28,584 bases of DNA from assembly GCA_035535035.1 (NCBI GenBank), contig DATLQW010000193.1:1-28584 (forward strand), in the 5' to 3' direction. The position numbers and the translations under genes were made by a program. Under the pieces are notes generated by a model that was not told the origin of the DNA, made no database searches, and worked only from the letters and a program-made list of their open reading frames with translations. Positions 1-7,743 of the stretch are shown piece by piece. Origin of the DNA: JASHVB01 sp035535035 (lineage in GTDB: Bacteria > Pseudomonadota > Alphaproteobacteria > Acetobacterales > Acetobacteraceae). Numbering within the stretch: the stretch's first letter is position 1; every line of letters starts with the position of its first letter.

Positions 1-142
1 TGCCCCGCACGTAGCGAAACCACGCCGGATGACACGCTTCCATCGCGGCGTTCCGTGCCGGGCGCACCGCGGCACGGAACAAGAACGAAGCGGACAGATC
101 ACGAGCTACAAAAACCGGACACATTGACTAGCTAGCAACACC

Positions 143-170
143 GTGTGAAGGAAGCCGTGTGAAGGAAGCC
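143..170. repeat. 14-bp perfect tandem duplication
   Basis: Two adjacent identical copies of GTGTGAAGGAAGCC occur (143-156 and 157-170), followed by a further GTG. It lies in sequence with no supported gene and looks like a replication-slippage duplication. The rest of 1-236 holds nothing else I can recognise. Confidence 0.85.
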
Positions 171-216
171 GTGCCCCGGACGGTCCCATCTCGACTTTCC
201 GCACTATCGCTGCTGC

Positions 217-246
217 AGCTTTTATCGCGCGAGCTTTTATCGCGCG
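217..246. repeat. 15-bp perfect tandem duplication
   Basis: Two adjacent identical copies of AGCTTTTATCGCGCG occur (217-231 and 232-246). The duplication sits exactly at the 3' end of the degraded oxidoreductase fragment at 237-413 and supplies its TAA stop, so it may mark the junction where that gene was truncated. Confidence 0.85.
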
Positions 247-413
247 GAACCAGGGAAGCCCGGGATGTCCGCAACATGCGGTAGCCATTGCAGCCACACC
301 GGAAAGTCGCGCTCCAACTCACAAGCGAGGTCCTTGGCCAGATAGGCTCGCGGACTCTTGCGGTCAGCATGGACCGCGATGCCGCGCGGGCCGGACACAC
401 CGCCGGCATGCAC
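237..413 (-). pseudogene. Probable N-terminal remnant of a DsbA/HCCA-isomerase-type oxidoreductase
   Basis: Read on the minus strand from about 413, the frame gives protein-like sequence with SPRAYLAKDLACELERD followed by WLPHVADIPGFPGS. From memory of the family, this resembles the start of thioredoxin-fold DsbA/2-hydroxychromene-2-carboxylate isomerase-type proteins, where SPYAYLAKD and WLPYTLDIP-type segments occur. The frame stops after 58 codons at a TAA inside the 15-bp tandem duplication, where intact family members run on to about 200 residues. No Shine-Dalgarno or convincing start was found, and the frame runs into the antisense of the neighbouring dioxygenase upstream. The reading as a dead gene fragment is inference; a short unrelated ORF is the alternative. 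Confidence 0.4.
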
Positions 414-451
414 TGCTGAAGCGCGCACGAACGGCCGGCCTTCCAAGCCGC

Positions 452-1267
452 TCAGATCAATCGCGGCCGATCGCCCTCGGCGATGATCCGCCACAGCACG
501 CGGCTCTGGCTGCGGTCGTAATCGCCGTGCGCCCGATGCATCGTCGCGCGATCGTCGATCGCCAGCACGTCGCCCTTGCGCCAGAGATGGTGATACACGA
601 TTTCCGGCCGGATCATGCGCTCCAGCAGGTCGTTCATGTAGCTCTTGCTGGCCTCCGGCGTCATGCCGTCGATGCACATCGCCTTGGTGACGTGGAAATA
701 CACCGCGCGCGATCCGTGCACGGGGTGGGTGCGCACCATCGGATGCACGATCGGCTTGCCAAACTTCTCGCGGTCTTCCATGCGCGTGTCGGTGTGGTTT
801 TCATCGAGGCTGTTGACCGTGCAGAGCATGTCGAGGCGGCGGCGCTCGTCGTCCGCCAGCGCGGCATAGGCGGCGCGCATGTTGGCAACGCTGGTGCCGC
901 CGCCAGCCGACGGAACCTCCACGCCATACAGCAGCGTTGCCGCCGGCGGGCACTCGCGGTTGGTGTGGTCGGTGTGCCAGCGCTCGGCGGGGCGCTGGCC
1001 GTTGCGGTGCCACACCAGGCCGATATCCGGAAAGTCCGGCATGTTGTGCTGCGAATAATGCTGCCGCATCGGCGGCCCGAAGGCCGCCGCGGCCGCCAGG
1101 TACTGCGGCGGCGTCAGGCATTGTTCGTGAAACACCAGGGCCAGGTGCTCGGCCAGTGCTTGCGAAAGCGCTTGCTGCGTCGCGGCATCGATCGGCTGGC
1201 TGAGATCGACGCCGGCGATCTCCGCGCCGAGCGAGGGATGCAGCTTCGTCACCGTCAGTGCGGCCAT
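452..1267 (-). CDS. TauD/TfdA-family Fe(II)/2-oxoglutarate-dependent dioxygenase
   Basis: This 271-residue protein has the length and layout of TauD/TfdA dioxygenases, which oxidise a substrate C-H bond while decarboxylating 2-oxoglutarate. The iron-binding facial triad is visible: H98-T-D100 in RWHTDHTNRE and the distal H244 in DRATMHRAHGDYD. The 2-oxoglutarate-binding arginine should be R256 in SQSRVLWR. The N-terminus (LHPSLGAEIAGVDLS) is the typical family opening. The start at 1267 is preferred because GGGAGGAAGACATC lies just before the ATG; an in-frame start much further upstream (1486) would run through the divergent regulator. The substrate cannot be told; taurine, alkyl sulfates and aryloxyacetates are all used in the family. 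It is transcribed away from the Nudix-type regulator, 133 nt away, which could share its promoter region. Confidence 0.9.
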   Translation of the reverse strand: MAALTVTKLHPSLGAEIAGVDLSQPIDAATQQALSQALAEHLALVFHEQCLTPPQYLAAAAAFGPPMRQHYSQHNMPDFPDIGLVWHRNGQRPAERWHTDHTNRECPPAATLLYGVEVPSAGGGTSVANMRAAYAALADDERRRLDMLCTVNSLDENHTDTRMEDREKFGKPIVHPMVRTHPVHGSRAVYFHVTKAMCIDGMTPEASKSYMNDLLERMIRPEIVYHHLWRKGDVLAIDDRATMHRAHGDYDRSQSRVLWRIIAEGDRPRLI

Positions 1268-1400
1268 GATGTCTTCCTCCCACCGGGCACGCCGCATCAT
1301 AGCGCCGGCGCCGCCCGGCGCGAAATGGCACCGGCCGCCGTTCCACTCGCCCGCCGCGTCAGGGCTCCATCGCCAGTGGCGAAACGCCCCTGCGCATGCG

Positions 1401-2339
1401 ATGAAGCGGTGCATGCAGCAGGTCAGCGCCGCGGGACAGGCCGGTTCGGTCGATGCCGAGCTGATCGCGGTGATCGTCGCGGTCACCGGCGACGAACCGC
1501 GCGTGCTGACGATCGACGGCGGCAGCGGCTTGCCGTCCGGTCCGTTCGAGACCAGCCACCGCTCCCTGCAGGCGGCCCTGCGTTCCTGGGTGGAGCAACA
1601 GACCCACCATCCGATGGGATACGTCGAGCAACTCTATACCTTCGCCGACCGCGATCGGGCGGCGGCGGGGCGGCAGGTGGTGTCGGTGTCGTATCTCGGG
1701 CTGACGCGCGAGGCGCCGCGGGAACGGCGAGCCGCCGGTGGGCGCGACGTCGGCTGGCAGGACTGGTACCGCTATTTCCCGTGGGAGGATCGCCGCGAGC
1801 CGGATGCGGCGCTGGCCGAGCGCGTGACCGCGCCGTTGCTGGCCTGGGCCGAGGCGGCGCCCGACGCCATGCTGCGCTGGCAACGGCGCAGCCGGGTCGC
1901 GATCAACTTCGGTATCGACGGGAACACCTGGAACGAGGATCTGGTGCTGCAGCGCTACGAGACGCTGTGGGAGGCGGGGCTGGTGCCCGAGTCGGGCGGC
2001 AGCGCGGTGCCGGGCCAGGCAATGGCGCACGATCATCGCCGCATCCTGGCCACCGGCATCGCCCGGCTGCGCGGCAAAATCAAATACCGCCCGCTGGTGT
2101 TCGAGCTGATGCCGCCCGCCTTCACCCTGGGCCAGTTGCAGCGCACGGTGGAGTCGCTGGCCGGGCGCCGCATGCACAAGCAGAATTTCCGCCGGTTGAT
2201 CGAGCAACAGGAATTGGTCGAGGAGACCGGGCAGATGGCGACCGAGACAGGCGGCCGGCCGGCGAAGCTGTTCCGGTTCCGGCGGGTGCTGCTGGCCGAA
2301 CGCGCCGTGGCGGGGACGAAACTGCCGCTGGCGCGGTAG
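1401..2339 (+). CDS. Nudix-fold transcriptional regulator (alphaproteobacterial NAD-regulator type)
   Basis: The product (312 aa from ATG 1401) matches the pattern of Nudix-related regulators of NAD metabolism. The N-terminal half is a Nudix-like domain (AELIAVIVAVTGDEPRVLTI, then FETSHRSLQAALRSWVEQQ where the Nudix box would be). The C-terminal part is a winged-helix-like region (ELMPPAFTLGQLQRTVESL, then HKQNFRRLIEQQ). The Nudix box is degenerate, which suits a sensor that binds ADP-ribose-type ligands without hydrolysing them; this comes from NrtR-family knowledge, not from data here. The ORF can be read from 1266, but that extension would overlap the dioxygenase start and is Pro/Arg/His-rich, so ATG 1401 is preferred. 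No NAD-biosynthesis gene lies in the window, so its targets are probably elsewhere. Confidence 0.75.
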   Translation: MKRCMQQVSAAGQAGSVDAELIAVIVAVTGDEPRVLTIDGGSGLPSGPFETSHRSLQAALRSWVEQQTHHPMGYVEQLYTFADRDRAAAGRQVVSVSYLGLTREAPRERRAAGGRDVGWQDWYRYFPWEDRREPDAALAERVTAPLLAWAEAAPDAMLRWQRRSRVAINFGIDGNTWNEDLVLQRYETLWEAGLVPESGGSAVPGQAMAHDHRRILATGIARLRGKIKYRPLVFELMPPAFTLGQLQRTVESLAGRRMHKQNFRRLIEQQELVEETGQMATETGGRPAKLFRFRRVLLAERAVAGTKLPLAR

Positions 2340-2451
2340 GCGCGCGCAGGGCGGCCAGCCGCTCCAGGTGTTCCGCAGAGCGCGAAGCATTGCCGCTATT
2401 GCGATCGGAGCGACGCAATCTCCCGCGAATATTGCACGCGTGCTCGTTGGG

Positions 2452-2475
2452 GATTGCTTCGCTTCGCGCAAGGAC
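2452..2475 (-). repeat. Dispersed TCATTGCGAGCGAAG-type repeat, copy 1
   Basis: On the minus strand this reads GTCCTTGCGCGAAGCGAAGC followed by AATC, a diverged copy of the intergenic repeat also seen at 19211-19236. When translated, this family gives spurious peptides such as REAKQS. It lies in the 248-nt convergent gap (2340-2587) between the regulator and the amidohydrolase, which holds no gene I can support. Confidence 0.6.
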
Positions 2476-2587
2476 GACCTTGGCCGATTGACCCGGGCTT
2501 TCATGATCACAACGTGACATCGTACAAGGCGCTATCGACCATAGTCCGCATGCTTCGTAGTGAAGCTTTCTGCCCAGATGCTCCGAT

Positions 2588-3679
2588 CTACGCAGGCAGG
2601 CGCTTCGCCGTCTCCTCGATCCCCAGCAGACGCGCCGCATTGCCGCCCAGAATGGCGGCGCGCTCCGCGCCGCTGAGCCCGGCAGCGCCTTCGATGAAGC
2701 CGATCGGATCGACCTCGCCCATGTCGGCCGGGTAGTCGGTGCCCATCAGCACGTGATCGGCACCGTACTGCCGCACCAGATACTCCAATTGCGGATGCGT
2801 ATAAACCAGCGTGTCGAAATACAGCCGCTTCAAATACGTCGTCGGCATCTCGCGGAGCTGTTCGCAGCAATCGGGACGCGCCGACGCGGCGTGGTCGATC
2901 CGGCCGGAATACGCCGCCAGGTAACCGCCGCCATGCGACAGCACCAGCTTGAGCTTCGGGCATTGTTCGAGCACGCCGCCGAAGATCAGGTGATGCACCG
3001 CCACGGTGGTGTCGAGCGGATTGCCGATCACGTTGGTGAAGTAATGATCGCCGAAGCGCCGCGCCTCGGTGAAGCCGGTCGGATGCATGAAGATCGTCAG
3101 GCCGAGCTCCTCCGCCTTGGCGAAGATCGGGCGGAAGCGGTCCTCGGCCAGGTCGGCGCCGGCGACATTCGTGGCGATCTCGATGCCGCGCAGGCCGAGC
3201 GATCTGTGCAGCCGATCCAGTTCGGCAACGGCAAGCTCGGGCGCCTGGAACGGCACGGTGCCGAGGCCCACGAACCGGTCCGGATGCCGCGCCACGACAT
3301 CGGCGATGTTGTCGTTGATCACGCGCGCCGTTTCGATCCCGAGATCGGGCGGTGTGTCGTAATAGGTCTGGTTCGGCGCCGGCGTAATCGCCTGGATGTC
3401 GATGCCCATCAGATCCATGTCGGCCAGCCGCTGTTCCACCGAGGTGAATTGGATGCGCGTGCGTCGCGCCTGTTCCTTGTTCACCTCGCGCATATGCGCG
3501 TTGGCGAACACGTCGCGCGGCCGGCGCTCGACCAGGCCGGCGTCGCGGAACATCGTTTCTGCCCGTTCGGTCAGCAGGTGGCAGTGGATATCGACGGTGA
3601 AGTGCTTGCCGCGCGGATGCGGCGGGCCGGGAAAGCGGCCGGGGATGGGCGCGCCCGGCGCCAGGCAACTGAACAGCAT
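2588..3679 (-). CDS. Amidohydrolase-family metal-dependent hydrolase/decarboxylase (ACMSD-like)
   Basis: This 363-aa protein belongs to the amidohydrolase_2 (ACMSD-like) group of TIM-barrel metal enzymes, which includes non-oxidative aromatic-acid decarboxylases. The metal-ligand pattern is visible: H32-C-H34 (VDIHCHLLTE), H199 (FMHPTGF), H249 (LSHGGGYLA) and the final Asp D315 (MGTDYPADMG). The segment DHVLMGTDYP near the C-terminus is highly typical of the group. ATG 3679 is chosen because GGGAGG lies nine bases upstream; the longer in-frame extension to 3856 overlaps the next gene and has no family character. It is the last of a minus-strand run after the opine-dehydrogenase-type gene, separated by a strong hairpin. 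The substrate is unknown; decarboxylation of an aromatic or semialdehyde acid is an inference from the family. Confidence 0.88.
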   Translation of the reverse strand: MLFSCLAPGAPIPGRFPGPPHPRGKHFTVDIHCHLLTERAETMFRDAGLVERRPRDVFANAHMREVNKEQARRTRIQFTSVEQRLADMDLMGIDIQAITPAPNQTYYDTPPDLGIETARVINDNIADVVARHPDRFVGLGTVPFQAPELAVAELDRLHRSLGLRGIEIATNVAGADLAEDRFRPIFAKAEELGLTIFMHPTGFTEARRFGDHYFTNVIGNPLDTTVAVHHLIFGGVLEQCPKLKLVLSHGGGYLAAYSGRIDHAASARPDCCEQLREMPTTYLKRLYFDTLVYTHPQLEYLVRQYGADHVLMGTDYPADMGEVDPIGFIEGAAGLSGAERAAILGGNAARLLGIEETAKRLPA

Positions 3680-3705
3680 TCTGGTGTTCCTCCCGTCCTT
3701 TGCAT

Positions 3706-3749
3706 CCGCTGTCATTGCTGGGAGCCGAGCGTCGAAGCAATGACAGCGG
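3706..3749. repeat. Perfect 14-bp inverted repeat between amidohydrolase and opine dehydrogenase genes
   Basis: CCGCTGTCATTGCT (3706-3719) pairs with AGCAATGACAGCGG (3736-3749) across a 16-nt loop. It occupies most of the 79-nt gap between two co-directional genes. There is no U-tract on the minus-strand transcript, so it looks more like an mRNA-processing hairpin, a REP-like element or a dyad operator than a classical terminator. The TCATTGC/GCAATGA arms resemble the dispersed repeats at 2452 and 19211. Confidence 0.8.
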
Positions 3750-3758
3750 TGCGTATCT

Positions 3759-4856
3759 CTACCCGAACCCCTGCTCCATGACACGCCTGATCCCCGCCGC
3801 GTCCAGGCCGACGAGACCCGTGCGTTGCAGAGTGCGTGCCTCGGCGGCGAAGTCATTGCCAGTCAGGCCATGCACCAGTTCGATTACCGCATCGATCATC
3901 GGCGTGGGCACGCCGCACGCGGCGCCGAGCGCACGCATCGGCATCAGGCCAACGGGCACGTCCTCAGTGACGTATTTGTGGTCGAAGGATTTCGGCGTGC
4001 CGGTCGCCTGATATGGGCCGTCGCCGTTGGTGGTGAGAAGCCGGCAGGTCTCTGGCAACGTGGCGCCGCGCACGCCATAGGCGCGTTCGAACCAGTCGGC
4101 GAGGTTCGGCACATGCGCACCCAGCGCGGCGGCGACCGCGATGCGTTCGGCATTGATCGCCTCGTACAGCCGGGCAACCGACGGTGTGACGCCCTCGGCG
4201 TAGAACTTGTACGACCCGCCACGATCGATCAGGCCGGCGTTGGCGACGCAGTTCGCCACGTGCAGCATGGCGTTCGCATTGGTGAAGCCGGTGTATGCGA
4301 CGGTCGGCGCGGGTACGGCATGCGGGAACAGCGGCGCCAGGCGCGGAAACGCCGCATCGATGCGACGGCCGGGAAACGCCGCGATCTGCAGCCAGCGCTT
4401 GGCGATGATGGGGCGGATGCGCGTCGCCGACAGCCGCCGGCAGGAATACGGGTAGTTGTCCATCTCGGCGAAATCGACCGCCGCGCCGCAACCAGCCGCA
4501 TCCAACGCGCGGCGCACGGCGAGCGAGCCCCCGGTGTTGCCCTGGATCAGCAGGATAAGTTCTCCCCCGCGCAGCAGCGGCGCCAGCGCACGGGCAACGG
4601 TCTCCTGGTAGGTACCGCCGGTCGTTACGATGATGATGTCCGCGTCATCGACGGCAGCGGCGAGGTCGGTGGTGACGCGTTCGATCGCGGCGAAGCGGTC
4701 GGGCTCGCCCTCCACCTCGATGCCGCCGCGCGCACGGACATCGGCGAGGCGCGCATCGTCGATGTCGTGCAGTCGCAGCTTGCAGCCGGCGGTGCCCAAC
4801 GTGGCGGCGAGATAGATGCCGCCGATGCCGGCGCCGATGATGGCAACGCGGGCCAT
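3759..4856 (-). CDS. NAD/NADP octopine/nopaline dehydrogenase-family protein
   Basis: The 365-aa product opens with a Rossmann fingerprint (VAIIGAGIGGIYLAATLG, G8-x-G10-x-x-G13) followed by an acidic turn (LHDIDD), suggesting NAD(P) binding. The second half matches the opine dehydrogenase C-terminal domain: YPYSCRRL, then TNANAMLHVANCVANAG with the family histidine, then FYAEGVTPSVARLYEAINAE. Family members join or split an amino acid and a 2-oxo acid reductively. The actual substrate cannot be told, and several relatives are poorly characterised ketopantoate-reductase-like proteins. ATG 4856 lies 8 nt after the lipase stop, so the two are almost certainly one transcript and may be translationally coupled. 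The reading frame stays open far upstream through the lipase gene, but that is an antisense-free shadow, not an extension. Confidence 0.85.
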   Translation of the reverse strand: MARVAIIGAGIGGIYLAATLGTAGCKLRLHDIDDARLADVRARGGIEVEGEPDRFAAIERVTTDLAAAVDDADIIIVTTGGTYQETVARALAPLLRGGELILLIQGNTGGSLAVRRALDAAGCGAAVDFAEMDNYPYSCRRLSATRIRPIIAKRWLQIAAFPGRRIDAAFPRLAPLFPHAVPAPTVAYTGFTNANAMLHVANCVANAGLIDRGGSYKFYAEGVTPSVARLYEAINAERIAVAAALGAHVPNLADWFERAYGVRGATLPETCRLLTTNGDGPYQATGTPKSFDHKYVTEDVPVGLMPMRALGAACGVPTPMIDAVIELVHGLTGNDFAAEARTLQRTGLVGLDAAGIRRVMEQGFG

Positions 4857-4864
4857 CGTCCTGG

Positions 4865-5878
4865 TCAGGCGCGCGAGCCCAGCCTGACCCGCCGCTTCCT
4901 GCGCGCGACGCGTGGCTTCGGCGCGCTGGTAGCAGTCGTGTGCGGCAGCGGCGGCGCGGTCGTGTTGTTGGTCGCGTGCGGGAAATATTGCAGCGCCATC
5001 GAGTGCATCAGCCCGGCTTCCTCGAACCACGTGGTTTGACCCCCCGAAAGGGTGCCCAGGAACGGATCGGGGTTGTTCGCGGCGATTTGCGCGTAATCCG
5101 AATCGAAAGCACTCGCAGCCTCGATCACCAGCCAGAGCAGATATTCCTGCGTGTAGAGGCTTGGATATGGTGAGGGGTAGGTGTTGGCGACGGTACTGAG
5201 ATTGGCCCAGGCCATCGGCACGATGTCGTTGCCGTTCACCGCCGCGTAGTAGGTGAAGGTCGTTGCGAACCACGTGGCGAATGCCTTGTTCCATGTGGTC
5301 GGCGCCGCGAAGGTGTGGGGCCACAGCGTGAATGTCGCTTGTGCCACCTTGCCCAATTGGTCTTGCAGCCATCCGGTCGCGGCGACGGCGATCGCACCGC
5401 CGAGGCTGTGGCCGGCAACCATCAGCTCCAGAGGACCCGCCGCGGTCAGTCCGCGGAGGTAGTCCAGCAGCGACATGTCCGTCACTGGATCGGTGGCGGC
5501 GATCGCCAGCGCGAGCGCGATATTCGTTCCCGTGGTGATCATCAGCGTTCCACCCGCGGACGGATACATCCACGGTACCAGGGAAGCACTGCCGTCCTCG
5601 ACGATGTTCTGGAACCAGCCCGTGACTTCGTCGTCGGTATTCGTGCCGCGGAACGCCACTGCGTAGGTTCCGTCGGCACCCTGGGCCACGTAGCACAGCG
5701 TTCCATCATTCAGCGCGGGTCCCCAGGCGAGTGTCCAGGGACCATTCGCGGCACCTTGGGGCACCTGGGCCAGCAACTGGGCGAAGTCGGACGGGTTCGG
5801 CGTGTCCAACGCCTGGTCGATATAGGCGAAATACGCCAGATATGCCGCCGCCGTTCGGTTCAGTGCCATAACGTTCAC
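4865..5878 (-). CDS. Class 3 lipase-type alpha/beta hydrolase
   Basis: This 337-aa protein has the Lipase_3 pattern: YAVAFRGTNTDDEVTGW (oxyanion-loop region), the nucleophile elbow GHSLGGA with S158, the acid D218 in NGNDIVP, and a likely catalytic H292 in GLMHSMALQYF. It would hydrolyse ester bonds of acylglycerols or related lipids. No signal peptide is visible, so it is either cytoplasmic or exported another way. The last 30 or so residues are a low-complexity Thr/Pro/Ala stretch ending in an Arg/Lys-rich tail. The start is a GTG at 5878; ATG 5869 is an alternative. The purine-rich GAGGGAGG upstream is unusually far (about 15 nt) from either. A 37-codon upstream ORF (5988-5875, minus) ends on the GTGA of the start and could couple translation. 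It leads an operon with the opine-dehydrogenase-type gene. Confidence 0.85.
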   Translation of the reverse strand: MNVMALNRTAAAYLAYFAYIDQALDTPNPSDFAQLLAQVPQGAANGPWTLAWGPALNDGTLCYVAQGADGTYAVAFRGTNTDDEVTGWFQNIVEDGSASLVPWMYPSAGGTLMITTGTNIALALAIAATDPVTDMSLLDYLRGLTAAGPLELMVAGHSLGGAIAVAATGWLQDQLGKVAQATFTLWPHTFAAPTTWNKAFATWFATTFTYYAAVNGNDIVPMAWANLSTVANTYPSPYPSLYTQEYLLWLVIEAASAFDSDYAQIAANNPDPFLGTLSGGQTTWFEEAGLMHSMALQYFPHATNNTTAPPLPHTTATSAPKPRVARRKRRVRLGSRA

Positions 5879-6229
5879 GGCGCGCCACGCGCCGCCTCCC
5901 TCGTTGCAGGTTCAGGCTTTATCACACCGCCATCGCGTGCAGGTAAGGATCCCGCAGACTCACAAACCTCTTCAAGGAGACTCGGCATCGAGACAAGAAT
6001 CAAATAGCGGCGCAGCGGCGACATGTCAATAACCTTGTGCCCCGATTATGAATATTGTGCATGACATCTTCGGGCTCCCTACCGCGCATCACCGTCATCG
6101 CCCGACTCGATCCGGCCACCCCGCCGGGCCCGCGTTCCGCGTCGGATCACCGGGACGAGTTGGTGATGGCGGCGGAGCAAACCTGGTTCAATGTTCAAGT
6201 GGCCTGACCCGCGGAAGAGGTCCCGCGCA
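5879..6229. other. Intergenic region upstream of the lipase gene
   Basis: These 351 nt separate the CoA transferase stop from the lipase start, both on the minus strand. No gene is supported beyond a possible 37-codon leader ORF (5988-5875, minus). It is more AT-rich than its surroundings around 5990-6070 and probably holds the lipase/opine-dehydrogenase promoter. Confidence 0.6.
6001..6029 (-). promoter_or_regulatory. Candidate sigma-70-type promoter for the lipase operon
   Basis: On the minus strand a perfect TTGACA (6029-6024) is followed after 17 nt by TATTTG (6006-6001). The -35 is ideal and the spacing optimal, but the -10 matches only weakly. Initiation would give a leader of roughly 120 nt before the GTG start. 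Prediction only. Confidence 0.35.
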
Positions 6230-7381
6230 TCACGCAATCACCTTCGCGCGCCGCAACTCTGCAAGCTTGCCGGCATCGTACCCCAACAGCCGCCCCAGCA
6301 CCTCGTCGGTGTGCTGTCCCGGCATGGGCACCGGCCCGATCTGCCCCGGCGTGCGCGACATCTTCACCGTCACGCCGGGCAGATACATCTCGCCGGCGAC
6401 AGGGTCTTCCATCTTCACCAGCATCTCGCGTTCCCAGAGATGCGGATCCTTGGCGACCTCCGGAATCGTGCAGACCGGCGCGACCGGCACACCAGCCTCC
6501 ATCAACGCATGGCAAATCGTTTCGACGCTGCGTTCCGCGCACCACGCCTCGACCGCGGCGCGACGGCCATCGCCGCCTTGGCCGCCGGTCAGCGGTTCCG
6601 AATCCCCTTTGCCCGCTGCGCCCGAGACAAGCTGCATCAGCCGCCCCGCCATGTCGCGCCCCGCGGCGGAGATCACCACGTAGCCATCCTTGGCGCGATA
6701 CGGCGGACGCCCGCCCTCGCCGCCTTCCTCGCCGGTCGCGAGGTAGTACGACGTCGGTATTTCCACCATGGTCAGCGCCGAGTCGAGCAAACAGACATCG
6801 ACGAGCTGGCCTTCTCCGGTGCGGTCGCGGTGCCGCAGCGCGGCTAACGCGCCGATCGTCGCGTGCAGCGCGGTATAGCGATCGACCACCGACGACGCGG
6901 TGCCGAGCGGCCGTCCCACCGGCTGCCCGGTCAGCGTCATCAATCCGCTCATCGCCTGACCGAGCGGATCGAATGCGGGACGTTCGGTATAGGGCCCGTA
7001 CTGGCCGAAGCCGGACACCGACACCAGGATGATGCCGGGGTTCAACCCGCGCAGGGTTTCGTAATCGAAACCCATGGCCCGCATGGTGCCGGGCCGGAAA
7101 TTCTCCAGCACGATGTCGGCGGTCTTCACCAGCGCGGCAAAGATCTCTTTCCCCCGCGCGTGCCGGAGATCGAGGCAGATGCTGCGCTTGCCGCGGTTAT
7201 AGACGCTGAAATACACGCTCTGGCCGCGCACCATGGGCGGGTGCTTGCGGGTTTCCTCGCCACCGAGCCGCTCGATCTTGATCACCTCGGCGCCCAGGTC
7301 CGACATGACCATGCCGCCGCGTGGCCCCGCCTGGAACCGCGCCAGTTCGAGCACCCGAACACCTTCGAGACTGAGACTCAT
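6230..7381 (-). CDS. CaiB/BaiF (class III) CoA transferase
   Basis: The 383-aa protein is a formyl-CoA transferase-like family III CoA transferase, which moves CoA between carboxylic acids through an enzyme aspartyl anhydride. Visible landmarks are the N-terminal VRVLELARFQAGPRGGM and DLGAEVIKIE, NRGKRSICLDLR, ENFRPGTM, and the catalytic Asp region SSVVDRYTALHATIGALAAL with D167 (the equivalent of Asp169 of formyl-CoA transferase), then TGEGQLVDVCLLDSAL. The ATG at 7381 has GGGGGAA ten bases upstream; a longer frame to 7564 reads through non-coding sequence. The acid substrate cannot be predicted. It stands 350 nt from the lipase gene and may be transcribed on its own. Confidence 0.92.
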   Translation of the reverse strand: MSLSLEGVRVLELARFQAGPRGGMVMSDLGAEVIKIERLGGEETRKHPPMVRGQSVYFSVYNRGKRSICLDLRHARGKEIFAALVKTADIVLENFRPGTMRAMGFDYETLRGLNPGIILVSVSGFGQYGPYTERPAFDPLGQAMSGLMTLTGQPVGRPLGTASSVVDRYTALHATIGALAALRHRDRTGEGQLVDVCLLDSALTMVEIPTSYYLATGEEGGEGGRPPYRAKDGYVVISAAGRDMAGRLMQLVSGAAGKGDSEPLTGGQGGDGRRAAVEAWCAERSVETICHALMEAGVPVAPVCTIPEVAKDPHLWEREMLVKMEDPVAGEMYLPGVTVKMSRTPGQIGPVPMPGQHTDEVLGRLLGYDAGKLAELRRAKVIA

Positions 7382-7531
7382 GGCTTCCCCCGCCCGTTGT
7401 GCCGATGCCTTGTTGTGCTGGGCAGCCGAACGGTACGGCGCGGTTGCCGGCGCTGTCAAAGGCAGGACATGGCGCGTCGCAACACACCGGCCATGCGGCG
7501 TAAGATCGGCGCCCGATGGGAGCAAGCACCG

Positions 7532-7660
7532 ATGACCGAGCCCCCCGACAGTCCCGAGCCGCAAATGCCGCGCCTGCTGTTGCTGCGCCGCCCGGCGGAG
7601 ACGGACGCGCCGAATTGGCCTGCGGTCTTTGGCGACGCGGACACCATGCGCTTCCGGGAT
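7532..7660 (+). pseudogene. Probable N-terminal remnant of a GNAT acetyltransferase
   Basis: From ATG 7532 the frame encodes RLLLLRRPAETDAP and then VFGDADTMRF, which is the characteristic first beta-strand/helix opening of RimJ/RimL-type GNAT acetyltransferases (RLLLRRP..ADAP..AVFGDPEVMRF is the usual kind of sequence). After about residue 45 the likeness ends; the frame continues with Pro/Arg-rich sequence and closes at 7747, overlapping the start of the alcohol dehydrogenase gene. No core acetyl-CoA-binding motif exists downstream. I read it as the stub of a deleted gene; a very short peptide gene is unlikely. Confidence 0.5.
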
Positions 7661-7743
7661 TCGCGCTACGCTTCCCGCCCTGAACCTTGCCCATTGCCCG
7701 CGATCCGTAGCGCGTTGCCGCGACCCGATTGGAGCACACCGGC

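Noticed and set aside
141..246. Tandem duplications considered as a possible CRISPR or iteron array
   Set aside because: Only two copies each, no spacers, and the two units are unrelated; slippage duplication explains them better.
527..2491. Long plus-strand open frame opposite the dioxygenase
   Set aside because: Arg/His/Ala/Gly-rich translation with no family character; it is antisense to a well-supported dioxygenase and out of frame with the regulator. It is a GC-driven shadow.
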